64,000 nt of DNA from Desulfosporosinus sp. (GCA_003513495.1 DOPM01000020.1:226575-290574); one strand, 5' to 3'. Positions 7,961 to 17,441 are shown, counted from the first letter of the stretch. A program made the numbers and translations. Notes: generated from the sequence alone by a model not told the origin.

Positions 7961-8553
7961 ACTCCCATGGCCCCCAACAATTTTTTCAATGAACCATCAT
8001 CAGGCAAAAAGATAAATTGCCCTTCGATTTTAGGAATTCCGGTTAACTGGGTGTCAATAAACAATACTGTATCGTCCAGTACGCCTTCTTCGAGAAAAAT
8101 TCCATCTAAACTAGCACCAATCATATCTACCGCTAAAGCAGGTACAGAAGGTTGCAGGGGGATCCCGGAAAACTGGGTTAATGCGATAATGAAAGAACTC
8201 ACCAATATATTCCCGACTTCTTTTAGGGCGGATTGGGCCATCTCACCCATATAAATATCCATCGGCTCCTCAGTTCCAAATAACGCTTGGACCACGATTT
8301 CAGCACTTTCTACAGGAAAGAAAAAGACAGCTTTCCCAGGGGCCTCCCCTTCTACTTTGACATAAATAACTGCCTGAGGAGTATCAAGTTGTCCCACAAT
8401 TGATGAAACCTGTTCAAAGGGAACCGCCCAAACTTCAGGGACTGACATATCAATTCGTCGCTGTAGAAGAGTGGACAAGGCCGTGGCAGCATGTCCGGAA
8501 CCAATGTTTGCTATCTCACGTAAGGCATCCAGTTGGAATTGTGTAATCTTCAA
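7957..8553 (-). CDS. cheC: CheY-P phosphatase CheC
   Basis: 198 residues from a TTG at 8553, giving LKITQFQLDALREIANIGSG. The TTG has AAAGGA upstream and lies one base after the stop of the PilZ gene. In-frame reading extends far upstream but without support. Both phosphatase motifs are intact: LREIANIGSGHAATALS and LKEVGNILVSSFIIAL, each with the Glu and Asn that act on CheY-P. CheC is a member of the FliY/FliM-related family and here couples to CheD. Two active sites suggest full activity. Confidence 0.94.
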   Translation of the reverse strand: MKITQFQLDALREIANIGSGHAATALSTLLQRRIDMSVPEVWAVPFEQVSSIVGQLDTPQAVIYVKVEGEAPGKAVFFFPVESAEIVVQALFGTEEPMDIYMGEMAQSALKEVGNILVSSFIIALTQFSGIPLQPSVPALAVDMIGASLDGIFLEEGVLDDTVLFIDTQLTGIPKIEGQFIFLPDDGSLKKLLGAMGV

Positions 8554-8554
8554 T

Positions 8555-9199
8555 TTACACCAATCCTTTCTTACGCATTGCCCTTTGTATATCAAAGACG
8601 CAACGAATAATTTTGTCTCGTTCGCGTTCCGAAATTTCATGGAATTGGACGGACACACTGTAAAGCTTAGTATCCTCAATATTAAAAACCCGACAAACAC
8701 GAACTGGGGTTTGTATCTCCCCATAAGGTAAGGATAATTGAGCATAGAGTAAGGATTTATTTTCTACCTTTACCGGTGTAGAAAATCGCATACCCCCTCC
8801 ACTCAAATCAAGCATAATTGCTTTGTAGAGATCGCTGAGTCCTTCTTTAGTCACCATTCGAAAGGTGACTGGAAATGAGGCTGGGACTCTCACAAAATCA
8901 CGCCGTTGGACTTTTTCTACACTATCCGGCAATACTAAGACAAGTATTGGGAGTGGGATAGCAATCCTTTGCATAATTTTCCCCTCAAAGGAATAGACAG
9001 CAGTTTCGTCGTAAAAGGTTATTTTCACCTTAGTTCCTTCTCGAACAGGAACTAGCTCACCATTTTCAAAAGGAACACCAACCGAGAGAAGTCTCTCTCC
9101 CACTTCTTCAATTCGTGATCGGTAGTGCCCTTCATACTCACCTTCGAGGACGGTAAGTTCCACCGCCAGCCCAAATGAAAGTTTTTTCTTATACGACAA
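8555..9199 (-). CDS. PilZ-domain c-di-GMP-binding flagellar brake protein (YcgR/YpfA type)
   Basis: 214 residues. An N-terminal YcgR-like beta domain (about 1-95) is followed by a PilZ domain with the c-di-GMP ligands visible: RRDFVR fits the RxxxR motif, and LDLSGGGMRFS fits D/NxSxxG. Such proteins slow or stop the motor when c-di-GMP rises, by contacting MotA or the switch. The start is TTG at 9199 behind GGGGGTGA. It is placed between flhG and cheC, so its production is tied to the motor. A possible source of the signal, a diguanylate cyclase, is at 53766-54842. Confidence 0.9.
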   Translation of the reverse strand: MSYKKKLSFGLAVELTVLEGEYEGHYRSRIEEVGERLLSVGVPFENGELVPVREGTKVKITFYDETAVYSFEGKIMQRIAIPLPILVLVLPDSVEKVQRRDFVRVPASFPVTFRMVTKEGLSDLYKAIMLDLSGGGMRFSTPVKVENKSLLYAQLSLPYGEIQTPVRVCRVFNIEDTKLYSVSVQFHEISERERDKIIRCVFDIQRAMRKKGLV

Positions 9200-9211
9200 G
9201 TCGTCACCCCC

Positions 9212-9240
9212 TTTTCGAAGTTCAATGTTCGTGGTTCAAT
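9212..9240 (+). repeat. Short TTCGTGG heptad-repeat remnant
   Basis: The segment TTTTCGAAGTTCAATGTTCG and the following TGGTTCAA are a one-sided, degenerate copy of the heptad repeat found at other junctions of this operon. It fills the short gap between flhG and the PilZ gene. Confidence 0.55.
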
Positions 9241-10104
9241 TTAAAACAGTCTGAGTAATTTGCTTAAGAAACCTTTTACACCACCAGCTTGACGCGGGGG
9301 ACTAAGATAAATTCCAGTAACTTTACCGGAAATCCATTGAATACAACGATAGGCTGCACTATCCGGAAAACTAATTCCTAAAGGGTCCTGCTGCATAACT
9401 GAGCGCCCGACGAGTGGGTCATCGTATACCCATCCTAAAAAGTTGAGTGACCCATCTAAGAATTTACGAACAGCAGTTTCCAACCGTTTATAGGTAGCCA
9501 AGGCATCTTTCTCAGTTCTTACCCTATTAATCACTAAATGAATGGGAACCTCACCTGCTTCTTGTCTCAAGGATTTAAGCAAACCATAGGCATCCGTTAG
9601 CGCTGTTGGTTCTGGTGTTGTCACCATAATGACGTCATCAGCAGCCTGTAAAAAATTAATCACAGTATGACCTAGACCCGCTCCAGTATCAATAATTAGT
9701 AAATCCGTCATCTTTTCTAAGCGCCCAAGATTAGCGATGACGTTCTTTAGCTTATCTCGTTCCAAATCAGCCAGCTTCTGTACCCCAGACCCACCTGGGA
9801 TAATTCCTATTCCGCGGGGGCCTGTCAGTAGAATCTCTTCAATGGTTTTTTCTCCAGATAATAGATGTTCAATTGTATAACGAGCAGACAGCCCAAAGGC
9901 AATATCGACGTTAGCAAGTCCCAAATCTCCATCAAGAATAATTACCCGACGTCCATATTCAGCCAAGGCCAGAGCTAAATTAACGGTAAAGGTAGTCTTC
10001 CCCGCTCCGCCTTTGCCACTTGTAACGGCAATAACCCTCATTTTCGTTGGCTTTGGTTGTTTGCGAGACGCCAAATCTCGCAATACACTCGCTTGATCAT
10101 GCAT
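9241..10104 (-). CDS. flhG: Flagellar number/placement ATPase FlhG (YlxH, MinD-like)
   Basis: 287 residues from the ATG at 10104, which has GGGGAGGAG upstream; an upstream TTG would extend it by six residues. The deviant Walker A VTSGKGGAGKTTFTVNLA, then IILDGDLGLANVDIAFGL and LLIDTGAGLG, are characteristic of the MinD/FlhG group. The N-terminal DQASVLRDLA resembles the DQAxxLR segment by which FlhG activates the FlhF GTPase. It overlaps the end of flhF by 8 bases. Together they set the number and site of flagella. Confidence 0.95.
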   Translation of the reverse strand: MHDQASVLRDLASRKQPKPTKMRVIAVTSGKGGAGKTTFTVNLALALAEYGRRVIILDGDLGLANVDIAFGLSARYTIEHLLSGEKTIEEILLTGPRGIGIIPGGSGVQKLADLERDKLKNVIANLGRLEKMTDLLIIDTGAGLGHTVINFLQAADDVIMVTTPEPTALTDAYGLLKSLRQEAGEVPIHLVINRVRTEKDALATYKRLETAVRKFLDGSLNFLGWVYDDPLVGRSVMQQDPLGISFPDSAAYRCIQWISGKVTGIYLSPPRQAGGVKGFLSKLLRLF

Positions 10105-11233
10105 GGGGCATCTCCTCCCCAATTACATAGCGAGCTAAACGAAAAGGTGTTGCTGCCTCTATGTCATCAGGGACATTTTGGCCGTTGGTTAGATAAGCTG
10201 TAGGAAGGGTTGTTTGACTCAAGAGATTTAGAATCGACCCGGCACTCCCTGTCTCATCCAATTTGGTAAAAATGAGATGAGTCGTAAAACTTTCAAACCG
10301 TTTATAAATCCGATATTGATCGGCTGTTTGCGTCGTCGCGCTCATAACCAGCATCGTGAAGTCTGGCTGAGCCTCTTCTAAAAATGCCCGTAACTCAGAC
10401 ATATGTAAATCATGATGAGGACTTCGTCCCGCAGTATCTATAAAAATTAGTTCCTTATCTGCATGACGCTCCAAGGCATCACTTAGCCCGGAGGGCGTCA
10501 TGACCACTTCAACTGGTACTCCAATAATTTCTCCAAAGGTTTTAAGTTGCTCTACTGCCGCAACTCGATAGGTATCTGCAGTAATTAAGGCTACTTTGCG
10601 TTTATCGACAATACTAAACCCTGCAGCCAGCTTACCAATGGTCGTTGTTTTCCCCACTCCAGTAGGGCCAATCAAAGCGATAATCCTAGGTTTATCGATT
10701 CCAGGCTGTATAAGGCCAATCTGCCCGCATAGTTGACTGACGTTGGCTTCAATCCGGGCGTATACCTGAGAATTGTCATCCCACTCTTGGGGGGATAGAG
10801 TTTGCTGGACATTGTTTATTATGCGCCGAACCAAATGCTCACTGATCCCTCTGTTTTGGAGAAGGTCCACCCATCTTTGCAGAACAGGCGGCCAATCCCT
10901 TTTGTCCTCCTTAGTGTCCGTCTGCTTATTTAATTGCTTATTCATTTGTTCAAGTAAACGTCGCATTGATTTTATTTCTGCTTGAAGGTTCTCGGATTGA
11001 TCCTTTGGCTCGGATAGATTCCTCGTTGGAACCGAGACCGACGTTTTCTGAGCTGTAACCGGAACTTCTTCAATGGCCGCTGTGATTTCAATTTTCTTTT
11101 TACCAAATAAGCCAAAGAAACCTCCATCACTAAATTCTCGTGTCTGAAGAATAACAGCTTCTGATCCCAGTTCCTTTTTCACTTTTCCCATGGTCTCTGA
11201 AACATTGTCTCCCACAAATCGTCTAACTCGCAC
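10097..11233 (-). CDS. flhF: Flagellar SRP-type GTPase FlhF
   Basis: 378 residues. The GTPase core is intact: IALIGPTGVGKTTTIGKLAA, ALITADTYRVAAVEQLKTF, LIFIDTAGRSPHHD and IFTKLDETGSAGSIL. A basic, low-conservation B domain comes first, opening RVRRFVGDNVSETMGKVKKE. FlhF is the third SRP GTPase and helps position new flagella. It starts at a GTG overlapping the end of flhA by 11 bases and overlaps flhG downstream, as in most polar and peritrichous species. Confidence 0.95.
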   Translation of the reverse strand: MRVRRFVGDNVSETMGKVKKELGSEAVILQTREFSDGGFFGLFGKKKIEITAAIEEVPVTAQKTSVSVPTRNLSEPKDQSENLQAEIKSMRRLLEQMNKQLNKQTDTKEDKRDWPPVLQRWVDLLQNRGISEHLVRRIINNVQQTLSPQEWDDNSQVYARIEANVSQLCGQIGLIQPGIDKPRIIALIGPTGVGKTTTIGKLAAGFSIVDKRKVALITADTYRVAAVEQLKTFGEIIGVPVEVVMTPSGLSDALERHADKELIFIDTAGRSPHHDLHMSELRAFLEEAQPDFTMLVMSATTQTADQYRIYKRFESFTTHLIFTKLDETGSAGSILNLLSQTTLPTAYLTNGQNVPDDIEAATPFRLARYVIGEEMPHA

Positions 11234-13292
11234 GATCCATCCCCACCATTCCTACAGCTTGAACTTGTATTCCTTGGACTAATTCGTTATATGAAAGCAC
11301 CATTAGTTGAGGCAGTTGTCGTTCCGTGACTCTCTTTAGATTAATTCGAACCAGCGGAGCGCAGACAATAACCGGAGTTAAGCCTTTAAGTACCACCTTT
11401 TCCACCTCACGGGTGAGGTTTTGCATGAGCACTTGCAGCACCTTCGGATCTAAGGCTAAATACGTACCATAATCAGAGGGTTGAATGCTGTCCAGAATCT
11501 GCTGTTCAATCTGTGGATCTAAAGTCATCACCGGTAAGCTCTTATCTTTGCCAAGCAGCGGTTGCAGTATCTGCCGAGCTAAGGCCTGCCGGACATGTTC
11601 TGTCAGTCGATCCAGATCCTTGGTAACCTGCGCGTAGTCTGCCAAGGTTTCCAGAATAGATACCATGTCTCTTATAGAAACCCTCTCTCGAAGCAAATTA
11701 GAAAGCACCTTCTGAACCTGACCCAGACTAAGCATATCCGGAATCAGCTCATCCACTACTGCCGGAGCTAATTCCTTAGCATGATCAACAAGTGTTTTAA
11801 CATCTTGACGGCTGAGAATTTCCCAGGCTTGACTCTTAATCACTTCTGTAATATGGGTTGCCAGCACGGTTGGTGCATCCACCACCATCCACCCGTTAAG
11901 CTCGGCTTGCTCTCGATACATGGCATTAATCCATTTGGCATCAAGTCCGAAGGCCGGCTCCTTAGTCGGAGTCCCGGGAATCCCCTCATCGTCAAACCCA
12001 CCACTCATGGCCATGAAATGATCCGCTAAGATTTCCCCGCTAGCGATTTCTGCACCACGAATTTTTATAATATATTGATTTGGCTGTAAGTTCATATTGT
12101 CTCGAACCCTAATCACTGGAACAATAAACCCCAGCTCACTGGCAATTTGACGACGAATCAGAACAATTCGATCCAGCAAATCTCCCCCTTGATGGACATC
12201 GACTAAAGCAATCAGCGCGTAGCCTAGTTCAAGCTCCATATGGTCAACCTGCAAGAGGTTAAGAACATTTTCCGGTTTCTTGCTCTCTTCAATTTCCGTT
12301 TCTCGTACAGCTGCCGTCTCCTTAATAACAGACACTTTAGAATTGCGCTGAAGCATCATTCCCATACCAATTAAAGCAGCCGCTACGGTAAACAGCGGTA
12401 ATTTTGGCAGGCCAAGTAGAGCAAGCATAGATAAGACTCCTGCCGTAATAAACAAGGCTTTCGGCTGTCTAAACAACTGCTTTACTAAATCGTCCCCTAA
12501 GTTACTATCCGAAGCCGCCCGAGTGACCACCAGACCTGTCGCAGTAGAAATCATCAGAGCCGGGATTTGGGAGACAAGCCCCTCCCCGATAGTCAATAAG
12601 GTATATTTATGAAGGGCTTCCAGCAAAGGCATATCTTGCACCGCAACCCCTGTAATAAACCCCCCGATAATATTAATAAACAAGATAATGATTGCAGCAA
12701 TGGCATCCCCTTTAACAAACTTGGTCGAACCATCCATTGCACCATAGAAGTCCGCTTCCTGTTGAATTGCCTTACGACGGTCGCGAGCTTGTTCTTCATT
12801 AATCATCCCCGCATTAAGGTCAGCATCAATGGACATTTGTTTACCCGGCATAGCATCTAAGGTAAACCGAGCAGCCACTTCGGAAACACGCTCCGCTCCT
12901 TTGGTGATGACTATAAACTGAACCAGCACCAAAATGATAAAGATGATAAACCCTACTACTGCATCTCCACGAATGACGAATTCTCCAAACTGTTGAATAA
13001 TCTCACCTGCATGCCCGTCAAGCAGAATTAGACGAGTCGCTGAAATATTCAAAGACAACCGGAACAAAGTCAAGGTCAATAAGAGGGAAGGCAGAGCAGA
13101 AAACTCTAAAGGGTCTTTGGCAAAAACAGCTAGCATTAGAGTTAGAACCGACGCTGTAATATTCAAGGTAATAAGAATATCCAGCAGCCCAGCGGGCAGC
13201 GGAACAACCATCATGACCACGATGCTGACCAGTCCTAAAGCCGCAACAATGTCTGTATTATTCAAGAACCGACCTTTAACATTCGCAGACAT
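11223..13292 (-). CDS. flhA: Flagellar type III export gate protein FlhA
   Basis: 689 residues from the ATG at 13292, which follows AAAGGAGGAACACC. About eight transmembrane segments occupy the first 330 residues and include the conserved FHIPEP-like region, here KFVKGDAIAAIIILFINIIG after the charged stretch MPGKQMSIDADLNAGMI. The cytoplasmic C-terminal half (EELEGYALI-like, VIRVRDNMNLQPNQYIIKI) binds chaperone-substrate complexes and the ATPase ring. FlhA is the proton-driven part of the export gate. A 200-base palindromic element separates it from flhB upstream. Confidence 0.97.
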   Translation of the reverse strand: MSANVKGRFLNNTDIVAALGLVSIVVMMVVPLPAGLLDILITLNITASVLTLMLAVFAKDPLEFSALPSLLLTLTLFRLSLNISATRLILLDGHAGEIIQQFGEFVIRGDAVVGFIIFIILVLVQFIVITKGAERVSEVAARFTLDAMPGKQMSIDADLNAGMINEEQARDRRKAIQQEADFYGAMDGSTKFVKGDAIAAIIILFINIIGGFITGVAVQDMPLLEALHKYTLLTIGEGLVSQIPALMISTATGLVVTRAASDSNLGDDLVKQLFRQPKALFITAGVLSMLALLGLPKLPLFTVAAALIGMGMMLQRNSKVSVIKETAAVRETEIEESKKPENVLNLLQVDHMELELGYALIALVDVHQGGDLLDRIVLIRRQIASELGFIVPVIRVRDNMNLQPNQYIIKIRGAEIASGEILADHFMAMSGGFDDEGIPGTPTKEPAFGLDAKWINAMYREQAELNGWMVVDAPTVLATHITEVIKSQAWEILSRQDVKTLVDHAKELAPAVVDELIPDMLSLGQVQKVLSNLLRERVSIRDMVSILETLADYAQVTKDLDRLTEHVRQALARQILQPLLGKDKSLPVMTLDPQIEQQILDSIQPSDYGTYLALDPKVLQVLMQNLTREVEKVVLKGLTPVIVCAPLVRINLKRVTERQLPQLMVLSYNELVQGIQVQAVGMVGMDRAS

Positions 13293-13375
13293 GGTGTTCC
13301 TCCTTTCGTGAATTCTTTCGCTCATTAATGCAGTACCGCTGAAATCCGCCCCTTGAAACCGTGCAAGCTACCATC

Positions 13376-13563
13376 GCATGAATGAAATGAAATTGCTAAG
13401 AGAACCATCAAGCGGGAGGAGCGATAGCGAGTGCCGTTGGCGTAGCGTTAAGACGCACCGTGGTTCCCATCAGGTATTTCCCAGAGGTTTAGGTGCGTTA
13501 GTGTAGCCAACAAACGAGCCGCTCCGGGAGCTTTGGTGAACGTGCAATTCATTTCATTCATGC
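13376..13563. repeat. 188-bp imperfect palindromic element between flhB and flhA
   Basis: The ends GCATGAATGAAATGAAATTG (13376) and GCAATTCATTTCATTCATGC (13544) are inverted copies with a one-base difference. Inside, GTTGGC near 13436 with ACGCACC near 13453 mirrors GGTGCG near 13492 with GCCAAC near 13505, and AGCGGGAGGAGCG mirrors CGCTCCGGGAGCT. Almost the whole element could fold on itself. No protein is encoded. Confidence 0.75.
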
Positions 13564-13575
13564 CCCCAAACGCAT

Positions 13576-14628
13576 TCATGCTCGCTTTTTCTTTTTCTTT
13601 AACCGATATACAAAGGCCAAAACCTCGGCAACGGCTTTATAAAGATCCGCCGGTATCCCTTGCCCAATGTCAACTTGAGCATAGAGAGCACGGGCCAGCG
13701 GCTTGTTTTCCATAATTACAAGGTCGTATTCTTTAGCCAACTCCCGCATTTTCAGGGCAACCTGGTCCTGCCCTTTGGCAACAACGTAAGGGGCACTTTG
13801 AACCTTCTGGTCATAACGCAAGGCGACTGCGTAGTGAGTAGGATTCGTAACAACCACATCGGCCTGTTTCATGTCTTGCATCATTCGACTCATTGCCATA
13901 GCACGTTGTCGTTTTTTAAGCTCACTTTTCAGTTCAGGATTCCCCTCGGTTTGTTTGTATTCCTGTTTTAAATCTTCATGAGACATTCGTAAATTCTTTT
14001 CGTAATCCCAACGTTGATAAATGTAGTCAAAGGCGGCGATTCCTAAAAACGAAAGGGAAATGTTCCAGGCAAGTTCCATTAAGGCCTCGGCTAAAAATAT
14101 GGCTCCCTGCCCTACATTTAGCTGCTGCAGAGCTGGATAAACATGCAGTCGATCCCGGACACTTGCGTAAAGAAAGTAGCCGATTAAGATCACTTTCATT
14201 AAAGACTTTGCTAATTCCACCCAAGCTTTAACTCCAAACATCCGTTTCGCACCACTGATTAGACTTAAACGAGAAAGTTGAGGTTTCATGGACTCTCCGG
14301 TAAAAAGGACTCCCACTTGGATGTAATTTGAGATTAAAGCAATGACAAAGGCCGTGCCAAAAATCGGAGCCATAATCTGAATCCCTATCCAAAGGGTGTT
14401 AAGCATTAGGCTGGCCACTGTACGTTCATTCCATTCCGCGGATAGGCCAAGAACGTAGGGAAAAAGATACTCAATACGGGTAAGCATTGCCGGAATCCAG
14501 AACCTGAGAACAGCCACAAGGCCTAAAAGCATCAACGCCGAGATGACTTCTTGGCTTTTAAAAACCTGACCTTTTTTTCTCGCTTCCTCTTTGCGCCTGG
14601 GCGTGGCGGGATGTTTTTTTTCACTCAC
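13576..14628 (-). CDS. flhB: Flagellar export switch protein FlhB
   Basis: 350 residues from the GTG at 14628, which overlaps the fliR stop as GTGA. It opens VSEKKHPATPRRKEEARKKG, typical of FlhB. Four membrane segments follow, then the cytoplasmic domain with the autocleavage site VVTNPTHYAVALRY (cut between Asn and Pro). Cleavage and contact with FliK switch export from rod/hook to filament substrates. The end RLKKKKKRA is basic. The neighbouring export-gate genes fliP, fliQ, fliR and flhA give the expected order. Confidence 0.96.
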   Translation of the reverse strand: MSEKKHPATPRRKEEARKKGQVFKSQEVISALMLLGLVAVLRFWIPAMLTRIEYLFPYVLGLSAEWNERTVASLMLNTLWIGIQIMAPIFGTAFVIALISNYIQVGVLFTGESMKPQLSRLSLISGAKRMFGVKAWVELAKSLMKVILIGYFLYASVRDRLHVYPALQQLNVGQGAIFLAEALMELAWNISLSFLGIAAFDYIYQRWDYEKNLRMSHEDLKQEYKQTEGNPELKSELKKRQRAMAMSRMMQDMKQADVVVTNPTHYAVALRYDQKVQSAPYVVAKGQDQVALKMRELAKEYDLVIMENKPLARALYAQVDIGQGIPADLYKAVAEVLAFVYRLKKKKKRA

Positions 14629-15404
14629 TGCTTCCACCCCTGGTAAAGTTCTAAGACCCAAGACATGCTGGTATCAAACAGTTTTGCAACGGATTCTCCG
14701 AAAAAAGGCATTGAAAGAAACAAAATAATAAGTCCAAACATAATCTTAACCGGGAAAATAACTGCAAAAATATTTAGCTGAGGTACTGTTCTAGATAGGA
14801 GTCCCACCCCTACATCAGATACAAGCAATGCTCCAAACACTGGCATTGCCAATTGAACAGACAAAGCAAAAACATGAGCAACAAGTTGGGCGTAGAAGAG
14901 ATAATTATGGGGTAAATCCGATGGGTTTAAGGGAATATAAGCATAGCTTTTTACCATAGCCGCAATTAAGTAGTGATGAGAGTTCGTCGATAGTAAAAGC
15001 ATGGTCGCTAAAATCATCTGGAAGTTCCCCATCATAGGACTCTGCACCCCATAAACAGGGTCGATGGCTGAACCCATGGTAAAACCCATTTGGTAATCGA
15101 TCAACTGCCCTGCTCCTTGTAAGATGGCCGTTAGTAAATAGATTAGAAATCCTATGACCAGACCCGCAAATATTTCCTTAATTACCACAGCCACATAAGC
15201 AAACAGTTCACCCGGAATTGCTGGACTCGTCGCCTGAATGACGGGATAGAGAATAACTGAGATACTTGCAGCCAAACCTAGCCTTACCATTCCTGGAACT
15301 CCCCTGGCACCGAAGACTGGAGCAAGCATAATCATTCCAGCCCAACGACATAAAATTAGCAGAAATAAAGAGAGATTCCATTGGAGCAGCTGGGCTAAAC
15401 TCAA
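14625..15404 (-). CDS. fliR: Flagellar export gate protein FliR
   Basis: 259 residues, normal length, with six hydrophobic segments. LFLLILCRWAGMIMLAPVFG and the GVPGMVRLGLAASISVILYP stretch are characteristic. The start is TTG at 15404 behind GGGGGGGAG. FliR forms the helical export channel with FliP and FliQ. A heptad-repeat segment (15421-15529) separates it from fliQ. Confidence 0.95.
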   Translation of the reverse strand: MSLAQLLQWNLSLFLLILCRWAGMIMLAPVFGARGVPGMVRLGLAASISVILYPVIQATSPAIPGELFAYVAVVIKEIFAGLVIGFLIYLLTAILQGAGQLIDYQMGFTMGSAIDPVYGVQSPMMGNFQMILATMLLLSTNSHHYLIAAMVKSYAYIPLNPSDLPHNYLFYAQLVAHVFALSVQLAMPVFGALLVSDVGVGLLSRTVPQLNIFAVIFPVKIMFGLIILFLSMPFFGESVAKLFDTSMSWVLELYQGWKQ

Positions 15405-15420
15405 ATTTTCTCCCCCCCTA

Positions 15421-15529
15421 ACTCGATATTCGTGGTTCGATGTTCGTGGTTCGAATTCTATAGCTCGTGTTTTGAGGTCGCTGTTGATTCATCGTTCGAA
15501 CTACAAACCACAAACTACGAACCACGAGT
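15421..15529 (+). repeat. TTCGTGG heptad-repeat element with inverted halves between fliQ and fliR
   Basis: The left half reads CGATATTCGTGGTTCGATGT followed by TCGTGGTTCGAATTC. The right half is the reverse orientation, GTTCGAACTACAAACC and ACAAACTACGAACCACGAG. The two halves flank about 40 bases and could form a hairpin of roughly 30 base pairs with mismatches. Confidence 0.75.
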
Positions 15530-15802
15530 TCACATGCCTCCGAATGTGGCCAGCTCGGTCAATAAATTATGTGTGTAGGCGGTCAGAACAGACAACATCC
15601 ATGGACCTAATAGAAGCATAACCACAGCCACTGCAACTACTTTGGGAATAAAGGAAAGGGTTTGCTCCTGGATTTGTGTCATAGCTTGAAAGATACTGAC
15701 CAGAAGACCTACCAACAAGGCCACCCCTAGGATCGGCCCTCCCACGAGAAGCACGGCTCCTACCGCTTCCCTAGCCATATACAGTACCTGATTTTGGGTC
15801 AT
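15530..15802 (-). CDS. fliQ: Flagellar export gate protein FliQ
   Basis: 90 residues, the usual FliQ length, with two transmembrane hairpin helices (residues about 15-40 and 50-75): VLLVGGPILGVALLVGLLVS, then FQAMTQIQEQTLSFIPKV and VMLLLGPWML. It packs around the FliP-FliR core of the export gate. It has CAGGAGG before the ATG and lies 34 bases after fliP. Confidence 0.96.
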   Translation of the reverse strand: MTQNQVLYMAREAVGAVLLVGGPILGVALLVGLLVSIFQAMTQIQEQTLSFIPKVVAVAVVMLLLGPWMLSVLTAYTHNLLTELATFGGM

Positions 15803-15836
15803 CCTCCTGCCCCCTTTCCCTCATAACCTTTGAGAA

Positions 15837-16604
15837 TTATTTAAAGCTGCCCACTAAGGACTCTACAACTAAATGCCAGCCATCCACTAAAACAAATAAT
15901 AGTAGTTTAAAGGGCAAAGAAATCATCATCGGAGGAAGCATCATCATCCCAATGGACATTAGGGTACTGGATACAATCATGTCAATTACGATGAAGGGAA
16001 TAAATATGGCAAATCCCATCTGAAAAGCTGTTTTTAATTCGCTAATCACAAAGGCCGGAATCAGTACATAGGTCGGAACGTCGCGATAGGTTTTCGGGCG
16101 CTCCATTTTCGATAACCCAACAAAAAGCTCTAAATCCTTTTCTCGAGTTTGCTTAAACATAAACATCCGAAGGGGTTCTTCCGCTCGATCAATAGCCTCC
16201 GCCTGAGTAATCTGATTCTGCATATAGGGCTGGATTGCGTTGGTATTAATCTGGTTCCAAGTCGGTGCCATGATAAAGAACGAAAGAAATAAGGAAAGTC
16301 CCACCAGCACCTGGTTCGGTGGAAGCTGCATCGTCCCCAAAGCATTCCTTACAAAGGACAATACGATGATAATTCTTGTAAAAGAGGTCATCATCATCAA
16401 AATAGCCGGAGCTAAGGAGAGTACCGTAAGTAACATTAAGATCTGCAATGACGTACCTGTTTGTTCCGTCGTTGAAGTTCCTAAGTCTAGGGTAAGTCCT
16501 GCTGCCCAAGCCATTTTGGGACTCGACAGGAAACCCAATCCCAGAGCAACCCCAAAAGGAAGCCCTAAAGTGAGAAATTTAATTAAATGGCCTGAAGAAG
16601 ACAT
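15837..16604 (-). CDS. fliP: Flagellar export gate protein FliP
   Basis: 255 residues. A signal-like N-terminus is followed by [20 protein letters not shown], then [20 protein letters not shown] and [20 protein letters not shown], all strongly conserved in FliP. Five FliP subunits form the export channel ring. The start ATG overlaps the fliO stop (TAATG). The [20 protein letters not shown] segment is also signature. Confidence 0.97.
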   Translation of the reverse strand: MSSSGHLIKFLTLGLPFGVALGLGFLSSPKMAWAAGLTLDLGTSTTEQTGTSLQILMLLTVLSLAPAILMMMTSFTRIIIVLSFVRNALGTMQLPPNQVLVGLSLFLSFFIMAPTWNQINTNAIQPYMQNQITQAEAIDRAEEPLRMFMFKQTREKDLELFVGLSKMERPKTYRDVPTYVLIPAFVISELKTAFQMGFAIFIPFIVIDMIVSSTLMSIGMMMLPPMMISLPFKLLLFVLVDGWHLVVESLVGSFK

Positions 16605-17074
16605 TACTTTTCGACCTCCTCAAGCAAACGTTCTAATTCAGCAGAGAACGGTTCTTTCTGTCGTGAACGCCTCCGCCACAGCCTCTGGATACTTTGCAGC
16701 CATCCATCCACCCGTTCAGTTGGGCGTGTAGCAATCTCCTCCAGAATCTCCGCTGCAACATGAGGATCGTTGATCTCACTGATTTTCACCAAGTGATGAT
16801 CTGAACCGCCCAGGACTTGAAGCTGACCCGCAATTTCTACTAGGTATAGGCTTTGCTGTCCGCTTAAACTTTGCCGGTCGAGAACCCTTGCCCACGGAGC
16901 ATTCATTGACCGCATATTCGCCTGGTTAAGGCGGCGGAGAATCCAGAGGGACACCAGCAAAATAATGAGAAAAACCAGGAGAGTTCCCAGAAGTCCCCAC
17001 CATGAAAAAACAGACTGCTCAACCACGGGAGCGGCCCCACTTGAAGGATACGGCTGGCCTTCGTTGAATGGCAT
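16604..17074 (-). CDS. fliO: Flagellar biosynthesis protein FliO
   Basis: 156 residues. One transmembrane helix at about residues 25-48 ([20 protein letters not shown]) is followed by a small cytoplasmic domain with [20 protein letters not shown] and LVLGGSDH-like elements, the pattern of FliO. FliO assists FliP ring assembly. It sits exactly before fliP and one base after the cheY stop. Confidence 0.92.
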   Translation of the reverse strand: MPFNEGQPYPSSGAAPVVEQSVFSWWGLLGTLLVFLIILLVSLWILRRLNQANMRSMNAPWARVLDRQSLSGQQSLYLVEIAGQLQVLGGSDHHLVKISEINDPHVAAEILEEIATRPTERVDGWLQSIQRLWRRRSRQKEPFSAELERLLEEVEK

Positions 17075-17075
17075 T

Positions 17076-17441
17076 TTATTTCAACGCCTTCGTGACAGCC
17101 TCAACTACCCGTTCCGCTTGGAAAGGCTTAACAACGAAATCTTTCGCCCCGGACTGAATCGCTTCAATAACCATGGCTTGTTGGCCCATGGCGCTACACA
17201 TAATAATCCGAGCTTTAGAATCCAGCTTACGAATCTCTTTAACCGACTGAAGACCATCCATTTCCGGCATAGTTATATCCATAATCGTCAGGTTTGGTTG
17301 TAATTCCTTATACTTCTCCACGGCCATAACTCCATTTTCTGCCTCACCAACCACGTTAAACCCATTCTTTAACAAAATGTCTTTAAGCATCATACGCATA
17401 AACGCTGCATCATCAACAATCATTATTGTCGCACTCATCAA
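17076..17441 (-). CDS. cheY: Chemotaxis response regulator CheY
   Basis: 121 residues, a single receiver domain. The acid pocket is Asp10-Asp11, the phosphorylation site is Asp55 in TIMDITMPEMDG, the switch Ser/Thr is in IIMCSAMGQQ, and the Lys is in DFVVKPF. CheY-P binds FliM/FliY at the switch to alter rotation. It is encoded between fliY and fliO as in Bacillus. CheC and the FliY CheC-like domain would remove its phosphate. Confidence 0.97.
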   Translation of the reverse strand: MMSATIMIVDDAAFMRMMLKDILLKNGFNVVGEAENGVMAVEKYKELQPNLTIMDITMPEMDGLQSVKEIRKLDSKARIIMCSAMGQQAMVIEAIQSGAKDFVVKPFQAERVVEAVTKALK

